The position numbers and the translations under genes were made by a program. Below the pieces are notes generated by a model that was not told where the DNA came from, searched no databases, and was given only the letters and a program-made list of their open reading frames with translations. 64,000 bases of DNA from contig JAUTXW010002159.1 in assembly GCA_030620095.1 (NCBI GenBank), positions 248,001 to 312,000 on the forward strand, given 5' to 3'. Every line of letters starts with the position of its first letter. Positions within the stretch are counted from its first letter, which is position 1. Of this stretch, positions 13,269 to 25,712 are shown piece by piece. This stretch comes from Kuschelorhynchus macadamiae. Taxonomy: Eukaryota > Arthropoda > Insecta > Coleoptera > Curculionidae.

Positions 13269-13475
13269 TTACTCCTCCTTTTTGGATGTCTCTCCTTTCG
13301 TTGAGATGTGTGGAATAGGTGTGAATGATTCACGTTTAGATATACTTGATGTAGCACTATCAAAAAAAAACTTGGAATATAACAAAACCACTGTGGAAAT
13401 ACTAATGGCAGCAACAGCAGCTCTGGGATATTTCTCAATAAAACTCCTATTCTTAGGATTATATCTAGATTTCAT
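13269..13475 (-). CDS. Unrecognised 68-residue single-pass membrane microprotein
   Basis: I do not recognise this protein. It begins MKSRYNPKNRSFIEKYPRAA: a basic N-terminus, then a hydrophobic segment at about residues 19-38 (AAVAAISISTVVLLYSKFFF), then a polar Ser/Thr/Lys-rich tail ending GETSKKEE. This layout suits a small inner-membrane mitochondrial protein, but that is inference. Its ATG overlaps the TGA of the CMC4 frame (ATGA at 13475-13472) and its TAA (13271-13269) is 2 nt from the NDUFAF8-like ATG. The absence of a gap on either side, and the fact that it is flanked by two CX9C proteins in the same direction, argue that it is translated from the shared transcript rather than being chance open sequence. 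Confidence 0.68.
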   Translation of the reverse strand: MKSRYNPKNRSFIEKYPRAAVAAISISTVVLLYSKFFFDSATSSISKRESFTPIPHISTKGETSKKEE

Positions 13476-13758
13476 TTCTTTGAGGATGCCTCTTTAGTAG
13501 TATCTATGCCTCCACAAACGTAGCTTTTATCTTTCCACTTCCTACAACACTCTCGCATTTCTTCAATGATGTGCTCACATGCGGGTTCTTGATAGTTGTG
13601 TTCTGAAATTACAGACAAGAATCATATATTAGTACTTATGTAATTAGTAACAACTAAAAAAACTTTTTTTAAGTTAAAAAATGTTGGGAAACTGTCATAC
13701 CTTTTAAGCAGGCTTGTATGTTGCAAGCAAATGCCTTACAAGGATCTTTGACCGGCAT
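13472..13758 (-). CDS. CMC4: CMC4 homologue (C-X9-C motif protein), two exons
   Basis: Exon 1 is 13758-13701 (58 nt) and exon 2 is 13602-13472 (131 nt), joined across a 98-nt intron with GT-AG ends, giving 62 residues. The product starts MPVKDPCKAFACNIQACLK and continues EPACEHIIEEMRECC, with cysteines at 7, 12, 17, 28, 38, 39 and 49. C7-x9-C17 and C28-x9-C38 are the twin CX9C pairs, and the extra cysteines at 12 and 39 are characteristic of CMC4 (p8-MTCP1), a small mitochondrial intermembrane-space protein. The stop TGA overlaps the ATG of the next frame. In mammals CMC4 shares its transcription unit with an unrelated protein (MTCP1), so a shared transcript is not without precedent. Confidence 0.9.
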
Positions 13759-15000
13759 TAACTAGTGAAAATAAAATAAATTAATTTGATTTCTGGATAA
13801 ATTTTATAAAAATCTATAACTTTTATTATTTTGACGTAACAAAACGACTTCCTATATAGGTTAAGTCATGCCGTGCCGCCCTGCTTATATTCTTTTTCTT
13901 CTTTTGTTTTAGGCGCGAACCTTTAATATGGATTTTAAGCCAGCAACGAAAACAAAATATATTTATGCCTGTAGACATTTTAAAAAAAAATGTGTGGTAA
14001 ATTTTCAATTAAGCTAGCCGTCGCTAATTTCTATGACTTTTTAGTTTATCCATAGGTTTTGGTCTGGTGGTTACGAATCTGAAGTTATATTTTATCGGCA
14101 ACGTTTTGTTTTTCTGTTATACATTGTCAAAACGCACTTTTCGGCTTTTTGATATTCTTAGCGTAAATTTTCTACAAATTAGTAGGTTTTTGCAACAACT
14201 CCCAGAAAACTTACAAAAGAATATTACAATAATAAATGGTAAACAGATCACGTCTCTTGTTTATATTTAAAACATACAAATTTGATCGTCAAAAATAGTT
14301 ACCAGAGCCAAGAAATTTTTGTCGGTTACATAGCCATTCCGGTGCCATGCAACTATTTGAATTAAACAAAAAATTCCCCCTTTAGGGTAAATATTTACTT
14401 ACACTACTTACCATTGCCGATTTTAATAATTTTTGGTACACCTGTAGATTTTCAAAATTTACATTCTTATACACACAGTTTGTTACCTTCGTTTTTGTTT
14501 CCTTCAGTAATTTTTATAAGAAAACGGTTAAATACAAAATATAAATATCAAAATTACATACATTTTCTAATGTATGACTTTATATAATAATAAACATTAC
14601 CAAAAACTGCTACATTGATAAAAATTCACAAATTTTCATTTTGTAAATTTTTTCGAATTACAATATTTGCCAACATAAAACACAAAATCAATAAAAATTG
14701 CCTGTTAAAAATAGTAGTTGATGGATACAATTTTATCGGTCTGATTTTTGGGTAAAAATACTTTATAAATAGGAAAAAAATGTGTAATTCTGATAATATA
14801 ATTGTGTATTTAACCGTTTTCGTCAAAAATTATTGAAGGAAATAGAAAGTATACAATTTTTAATTTGAAAGCGTGTATCTCGGAAGCGAAACGTTGCCGA
14901 AAAAATGTGACTTCGGGTTTATTATAAGCGTCTAAAAATCTACCGAAAAATCATTAAAATCGTCGATTTTAAATGTAAGTAAATATTTACCTTAAAGTAA
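13759..15000. other. Upstream region of the CMC4 cluster; no other gene seen
   Basis: The promoter for the minus-strand cluster must lie just above 13758, but no TATA box or known core element stands out. A GC-richer patch (about 13855-13900, around ccgtgccgccctgc) is the best candidate. Open frames of 60-67 codons at 13826-14270 have no protein-like features. The rest is AT-rich. Confidence 0.4.
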
Positions 15001-15007
15001 AAAAATT

Positions 15008-15049
15008 GATCTATATTAAGATAAGGATTTTGTTTTAATAAAACCTATA
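15008..15049 (+). repeat. SINE-tail-like dispersed repeat, copy 2
   Basis: The stretch beginning GATCTATATTAAGATAAGG and ending AATAAAACCTATAC is an inverted match to 15466-15508 and a same-strand match to 7322-7362. Together with 15466-15508 it forms a loose inverted pair enclosing a 47-nt-arm foldback. Confidence 0.6.
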
Positions 15050-15356
15050 CTGTTAGGTAGATCTATTCCGTTAGCCTTAGATTAGTCAAGGTACGTCGAT
15101 AAAACTATCATTAAAACCATAAAATCACATGCTATGGGCTTAACTCAAACGATCGGAAATCAAATTTCAAATACACGTGTATGCTAAACTGTGTTGTGAT
15201 TGACGGGATCTATATGGAATTTAAGGTGCTGTGTGATTTTAAGGCTTTAATGAAGGTTTACGACTTTAATGATGGTTTCACCGAGAGACCTGGGCTAACC
15301 TAACGCCTAATAATATAGGTTTTAAATGTGCTCAGAATATTTTTTGCATTTAGATT

Positions 15357-15464
15357 GACAAACAAAAATATTTTTTCGCAACTGCGTACAAATATTTAAC
15401 TTTAAATTAATTAATTGAAAGTTAAATATTTTTATTCAGTTACCGAAACAGATTTTTGTTTGTC
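15357..15464. repeat. Foldback: two 47-nt inverted arms around a 14-nt loop
   Basis: The left arm 15357-15403 (starting gacaaacaaaaatattt) and right arm 15418-15464 (ending tttttgtttgtc) are reverse complements at 39 of 47 positions by hand count, separated by the AT-rich sequence 15404-15417. This would form a strong cruciform or hairpin. It looks like a miniature foldback element; no target duplication was resolved. Confidence 0.85.
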
Positions 15465-15465
15465 A

Positions 15466-15545
15466 GTATAGGTTTTATTGAAAAAAAACCTTATTTTAAT
15501 TTAGATTCAGTTTTTAGATCTTTCTAAAAAAAGGCCTAACCAAAA
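15466..15545 (-). repeat. SINE-tail-like dispersed repeat, copy 3
   Basis: The minus strand reads GGTTAGGCC near 15545, then TAAAATAAGG and AATAAAACCTATAC, matching the 3' part of the repeat seen at 16165-16280 (which has GGTTAGGAC and TAACAAAATCTATA at the same places). It lies immediately beside the foldback at 15357-15464. Confidence 0.55.
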
Positions 15546-15769
15546 CGCATTCCGATTTTTAAAACTACATACATACAAAATTATAAGTTTTCTTTTAATT
15601 CGGATAGCTGACGCTGAATCATTCCATTGCATCAAAGTAACCATGTAATTAACAAAACTCCTCTAGTTTCAAATATACCGTATTTTTGAAGTTGAACTTT
15701 GCATATTTCTAAATGTGTTTAGTAATCTGTTTACGGTTTATTATTTTAGTATTCCCGTGCTAAAAGGGC

Positions 15770-15945
15770 ACACCCAGAGCCAGAGCCAATGCCGTACGGT
15801 ATTTAAAAAACAAAATTACAGGTTCCGGTAAAAAAACACCACGCGTCCGAGATGGAACCCTTGACCCAGGACTTTTGCACTGGGCTGGCAAGCTTCACAC
15901 CGAAATCTTTAAGAACTGTGTTTATGCTGGGATATTTTCACTCGG
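15770..15945 (-). repeat. Possible tRNA-derived SINE head
   Basis: On the minus strand, AGCTTGCCAGCCCAGTGCAAAAG is followed by GGGTTCCATCTC (15860-15849), which resembles a pol III B box (GGTTCGANNCC). The stretch 15884-15935 matches 16344-16392 (GCAAGCTNCA..GAAAT, TTAAG, ACTGTGTT/CCTTGTTT) and so is probably a second, diverged copy of the same SINE-like head. A short open frame running through it on the plus strand does not look like a protein. Confidence 0.4.
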
Positions 15946-16164
15946 AGTGGAGAGTCCCAAAATCCGCGGAGGTATTCGCCATTTATATCGTGCTATATTC
16001 TGTGAGCCGTTCAGTCTCGGTACCTCATTTAATCGACTTTTTCTAATTTATCATAATGTTAGCAAGGTTATTATTATTTTGTTGTATACGCTTTAATGGA
16101 TTTACTGACAAACCTAGTGATAATGCAGGAAGGATCCACCTACCGGTATTAAATATTAATTATA

Positions 16165-16390
16165 GATTTTGTTAAAAAAAAAAACTAGAAAAGTTTGGCT
16201 TTTTGTTTTAATATAGACACATTTTTAAAATCTTCCAAAAGAAAGTCCTAACCAGGCGTAACCAAAACCCATAAAAAGAGTCATTGCATGAGCGCAGATA
16301 AGAACACAAGACATTTGCAATGCTATTGGAGCATCTTACCACTGAGTTAGCAAGCTACATCGGAAATTTAAGGAACCTTGTTTAGACTCC
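16165..16390 (-). repeat. tRNA-derived SINE-like repeat, most complete copy
   Basis: The minus strand reads GCTAACTCAGTGGTAAGATG (A-box-like: compare TAGCTCAGTGGTAGAGC of many tRNAs), then a plausible anticodon stem-loop, GATGC, seven-base loop TCCAATA, GCATT. Further on it continues through GGTTTTGGTTACGCCTGG and GGTTAGGACTTTC to an A/T-rich tail ending TAACAAAATCTATA. The T-arm/B box is poor (GTGTTCTTATCTG). A tRNA-derived SINE is the simplest reading; a decayed tRNA pseudogene alone would not explain the shared tail copies at 7320, 15008 and 15466. Confidence 0.55.
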
Positions 16391-18336
16391 GCCGAAATGG
16401 CCGATAACTGCACGGCCCGCAGGGTACGTTATGATTGGCCGATAGGTCACGTGGCCCAGTAGGGGATTTTGTTGTGGTGTAATTCTAGTGTAATTAAATG
16501 CACGTGTACTGATATCAATATGTAATTGGTTGCATAACCAATGATTTAAATGACGTTATAAATCAAAAGAGCCAGATAATAAACTGAAAGACATGAATTA
16601 TTTCATATTATAATAGTATCTTGTCTTTTACCAATTTAACGTAAAAATAATTGTGATGGCAAATAATTTGAAACGTCATTTCTAAAAAAATTCGACTCCG
16701 AATGTTTGGTTAACGCCTTAAGATCTACTAGTGTGCTAAAAATAGTTGAAACCGGTCAAGATAACTTTAACCAAATATGCTAGAAAAAGCAAGTTCCCAG
16801 TCCAGTCTTCCGGTTCGTCCCATCGAAGGCGGACCTCTGTGTTATTAACATAAGTGGTTCCACGTGTTCGGTTCTGCTGCTTTATTTCGGGGGGAAATGG
16901 GAGACTCAACCGCTCAGTGTGGAAACTAACGACCCCGCTAGAAAGGGAGCAGACGCTGTGAACGTGTGAGGCCTAGTTGTTCCTGCATTCTATCCCGTTC
17001 GTCTGCCGCAGTTCTAGAAAGAATTTTAGCGTAATGGGCGCTATGTGGCGGGAGTGGGAGGGGTAAGGGTATAGCTTGAAAGAGTCATCTCGTGACATCA
17101 GTAGTACTCTCAAGGCGCACCTAGTGAAAGCCAAGATGCATTTTATAAATTAAAAGAGGAAAAATCAAGACGTATAATAAGGATTCAAGGTGTCCGGGAG
17201 TTTAGAACTCGCCATCCGGACATCCTACCGATAACGTCTCTAAACTGGAATAAGGTGTAAATCATCTGGGAGGTTTGCCCCAGCTCTGACTAAGCCCCGG
17301 GCAGAGAGCAATCTGGCGGCTGTTTTGTAGCAAAGCTAATATGGCCTGTTATATAACAGGATAAACAGGAAAGTCAAGTTTCCAGTCATAGTAATGAAGT
17401 ATTATTATGGACTAATTAAATTCTAAACTAGTAACGTCAAAGTATCGAAATTTTTTATATCGGTATTCCGATGCTTTTAGTTTATGATTTCCGAAATGTC
17501 AAAAATATTAGGTTTTAAGAACTTTTTATCTGTTCCTCTTAAGCTAGGGTCAACTCTTTTAAAACTTCTTTTGTGCGTTACACGTCAATTTGGAAATGTA
17601 TCAGAGTAAATCATTCTTCTTGCCTCCATACACCGGCCAAGTGCTTGTTTATAATTTAGATGCTTGTGACTTGTATGCATTAGCGGACTGTAATAATGAC
17701 AAATTTTATTATTTTAGAGCGAATTATTACGTTAAGATGTTATTTGATTAGTTATTGTATTTAAATATATTGTTATTAAACTTGATTATTATATAAATTT
17801 CGAAAGACGATGCTTAATTAAACTACTATACAAAAACCTGTTTTCTTTTCAAATCGTCCAATTTTATTGAAACAAATGTAGATTACCTATTTTAAAGAGG
17901 ACGAATGAAGAAAGTATTTATAAAATCAGTTTTCGGCTTTGTAAAATAACGCCCATCAAAATTTTTGTGCACTTAGCAAGCCCGTTCCTGACTTCCCGAC
18001 ATCTACTAACCTGCATAAAATATTATTCCCCTATAAGGTTCCAAGAGTATGCCGGATACATTGTATATTAAGACCAAAATTAGCATTTTAAGATTATATC
18101 AATATTTGGAATTTTTTTAGAGAACATAGTAATGATAGCAAGTCATTCAGTTAAATCTAAATGTAATAGATATAAAATATTTCCGATTTGTAAAAATTAT
18201 ATTTTAATTTAAGTCTATTTTTTTGTTTATACGATTCCTGCCTTGGAAAACGGCTTAAAATTTAATCAGCGTGTTTTTACACCTATCGAGTATCGTTTTA
18301 CTAAATCGATATTTCGAACCGACCGTTAAACAATAG
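16391..18336. other. Intergenic; no gene seen
   Basis: No protein-like reading frame. Between about 16380 and 17350 the base composition is clearly more GC-rich than the surroundings, with a small hairpin-like pair tgtccggg ... ccggaca near 17190-17224. This may be a regulatory region, an untranslated first exon of an unseen gene, or an unrecognised repeat. 17350-18300 returns to AT-rich sequence without recognisable features. Confidence 0.4.
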
Positions 18337-18352
18337 TATCGATATATCGATA
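18337..18352. promoter_or_regulatory. Double DRE-type motif (TATCGATA x2) in the SEM1 promoter
   Basis: TATCGATATATCGATA is two adjoining copies of the 8-bp DRE (TATCGATA), the site used by DREF and overlapping the CGATA core of BEAF-32 in flies. It stands about 175 nt upstream of the SEM1 start codon, where such motifs are typical of insect housekeeping promoters. Another ATCGAT lies at 18305-18310. The motif is certain; its use here is inference. Confidence 0.7.
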
Positions 18353-18526
18353 CCCTCTCCTCACTATTTTAGGCTGACAAGCGCGGCCACGGGCAGAATT
18401 TTTTTATTTTGTTTTTGTTCGTCTGATTCATAGATTACAAAAAAATTTGGTGTGATTTAGATTTTGGACAAACAGGGAAGTGTTTACCGTATTTTTTATA
18501 TAAACTTAAGTTGAAAATTTGAAAAA

Positions 18527-23363
<4,837 letters not shown>

Positions 23364-23434
23364 TGTTTTTAGATCTATGTCTATTGCTGATTTAATTATC
23401 TTATTCTTTTTTTTAATGTATAGATTAATAATTA

Positions 23435-23440
23435 AATAAA
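23435..23440 (+). terminator. SEM1 poly(A) signal AATAAA
   Basis: AATAAA, 72 nt downstream of the SEM1 stop codon, followed by a GT-rich stretch (ttgttgtggtttt), a normal 3' end arrangement. Confidence 0.75.
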
Positions 23441-23581
23441 ATTATTAACAATTTGTTGTGGTTTTATATGATAAACTTGAATGCAAGAGCACAAACCATA
23501 CTCCATATATCAGATTTGTTTCTTTGTATACAACAGGGTTGTATTTGAGTTTCTGGGGTGTGAACTTTTCTCACTTTTTAA

Positions 23582-23905
23582 TTGACCCATTTCTTCAAAC
23601 TAGTTTACACTCAGTGTATGGTTTTTTGGAATAAACTATACCTTTCCACAAAAATCTTTCAACTGGATTTACACAGAATAAAAGTTCAGAATAAATTTGC
23701 AAAGTATCTTTTGTTCAAGTTTATTTTCCATATCAAGATCTGTCTTATAATACAAGAATTCTTCCCTGTGGCCTACAGACCCTTGAATTTGGGTGAAGAA
23801 AGGCACTTCTGATTTTCTTGCACAAATTAGTGAATGGAGGGATTGACTGTGAAATACTACTACAGTCAGTCTTCTTTTTGGTTCCTATCAGAAGAACGAG
23901 AAAAT
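23582..23905 (+). pseudogene. Strongly decayed LINE reverse-transcriptase C-terminus
   Basis: The plus-strand reading gives VFWNKLYLSTKIFQLDLHRI, KVQNKFAKYLLFKFIF and, later, VNGGIDCEILLQ, VPIRRTRK. Their order matches the thumb/C-terminal part of the LINE that follows (ERVQRKFLKYMFLKKFG, LNGQVDDPEVLSQ, INIGNTRNKK). It is a separate, older copy cut off where the next LINE begins. Confidence 0.5.
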
Positions 23906-25065
23906 CACAGCTGTTTTTTTAAATGGTGGTGGACATCATACTATCTTATTTGTCTGACAGGCAACAGTATGTAGAGATCAGGGGTGCAAAATCAAATATG
24001 TATGTAAGTAACTCTGGGGTACCCCAAGGTTCCAATTTGGGACCGCTATTGTTCATTATTGCTATTAATGGTATATGCCAGGCTGTCAAAAACGCAAAGT
24101 GCCTGATTTTTGCAGATGATTTTAAACTGTTTTTGGAAATCTTAACTATGGATGATTGTGTGTGCCTGCAAGAAGATATGAATGAAGTGTGTAAATGGTG
24201 TGTTGAAAATGGTTTTGTTTTAAATACCAAAAAATGTGTGTCTATGTCAGTTTCACTTAAAAAGAATACCATTGACCCTGAGTATAAAATTGATGGAAAT
24301 TTATTGAAGCAAGTTGGAAGTCATAAAGACTTGGGAGTATTGCTTGACAGTGCATTGAGTTATACGGATCATATTGTATCCAAAATCAATGATGCTCACA
24401 AAACAATGGGGTTCATTATCAGATCAACAAAAACATTTAGTGTTGATGTATGTCTTTGGCTATTCGACTCTCTTGTCTTGCCCAAACTGGAGTATGCAAG
24501 AGTAATCTGGGCACCACCATATGGATTAAAACCATTGAGCGCGTTCAACGTAAGTTCTTAAAATATATGTTTTTGAAAAAATTTGGTTATTATTCTAATC
24601 AAGGATATAATCATTTGCAATTATTGCACATTTTTAACCGACTTTCTTCTTGAAAATAGAAGAAACAAAATATGTTTGATATACTTGTTTAAAATCCTCA
24701 ATGGTCAAGTGGATGATCCAGAGGTATTGTCACAACTTTCCTTCTCGATAAATATCGGAAATACTAGAAACAAGAAAAACATTTTACCTAGACTTTCCCA
24801 GAACTAATTTATACAAAACTTCTCCTGTATATCGAATGTGTGATCTATATAATAAATATGCAAGTGATCTAGATATGGATACTACCAGTTTGAGGCAATT
24901 CTCCCAAACAATGGAAAAAAGGCTTTTTGAAGCCCAGGCTCTGTCCTAGTTAAACTTAAATCTTGTTTATATAAAATCCTTAATTTGTAGTCTTTAATAG
25001 TTAAGAGCAGTATTGTAAGTGGCATTTGCTGTATATACTGAAAATTAAATAAATAAAGGAATTAT
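23906..25065 (+). mobile_element. Jockey-superfamily LINE, 5'-truncated in the palm domain
   Basis: 23923-24561 encodes LSYLSDRQQYVEIRGAKS, NSGVPQGSNLGPLLFIIAIN, LIFADDFKLFLEI (catalytic DD), SHKDLGVLLDSALSYTDH and LEYARVIWAPPYG. The frame then shifts (24450-24653, 24583-24807) through ERVQRKFLKYMFLKKFGYY, NRRNKICLIYLFKILNG and ends near 24949 (KRLFEAQALS, stop). A 3' UTR and an AAATAAATAAAG tail end near 25065. The first palm Asp (KAFD box) is missing through truncation. It is the closest relative, in this window, of the LINE at 7770-9496. Confidence 0.86.
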
Positions 25066-25189
25066 CATACTAATTATGGAATTAATGCATTTGTTGACCG
25101 ACTAGTATATAATTATAATCGTCACTTTTCCGCATATTCTCGGTCCAAGCAGGTACTCATCTGTACTGTTAAAGAGTACGGTTGGTAAC

Positions 25190-25260
25190 CTTACCCAAAA
25201 ATCAAGTGTGACATAGGAAAAAACAGGTAAAGTATTTATTTCACTTATGCGTATAAATCT
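25190..25260 (+). repeat. Short dispersed repeat shared with 7574-7630
   Basis: CCCAAAAATCAAGTGT is shared exactly with 7574-7589 region, followed by a diverged atagg...aaacNggtaaa stretch in both. The nature of the repeat is unknown; probably a fragment of a miniature transposon. Confidence 0.5.
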
Positions 25261-25265
25261 AATAG

Positions 25266-25712
25266 ATTGATGTCGAGAGTAAAAATAGAACTCACACATT
25301 TTTTAAAACAGTAGTAAGATCAGACTAAGTGACAGAAAACAATTATTGTAAAATTGAAAAGTAGTATCTAATGTTATAATAACTTTTTTCAAGAAGGTAA
25401 CTCATTAAAATTTGTTTTTTTTTTGTTATTCCTCTTAAGGTTGGCGATAGGGGATTGTGCATAATACCACAGAAGCAGTAAGGATTCTTTTGGAAGAAAA
25501 TCTAGTCAATGTTTTTTTGACGAATTGATACGAATCTTTGTGAAACTGACGATGCCGTAAACAACATTTTCTGAGCTTTGTTTTTGAGATACAAGGCGAA
25601 ACTGAAAATTTTGCATTTTGGGATCCCCCCCTGTATCTCAGTTATCCTTTTACTTATCGCCAAGGCAAAAACTGCCACTTATATTGATTTTTACATAGAT
25701 TGCACTGACATA
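25266..25712. other. No gene seen
   Basis: AT-rich flank left of the pogo-like element. A ccccctgtatctcag stretch at about 25626-25640 resembles transposon-end-like ctgtatctcaaaa at 49035, but neither is resolved. Confidence 0.4.

Noticed and set aside
13282..13497. 71-codon plus-strand frame across the microprotein
   Set aside because: It is antisense to the CMC4-microprotein-NDUFAF8 run, whose contiguous frames and motifs are much stronger evidence.
14067..14270. 67-codon plus-strand frame
   Set aside because: AT-rich composition, no recognised domain and no conserved-looking motif.
15852..16096. Two overlapping plus-strand frames of 64-73 codons
   Set aside because: They run through a SINE-like head on the other strand and have no protein features.
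16344..16390. A genuine tRNA gene on the minus strand
   Set aside because: The A-box and anticodon arm look tRNA-like, but the T-arm is degenerate and the acceptor stem does not close. The shared tail with other copies points to a SINE.
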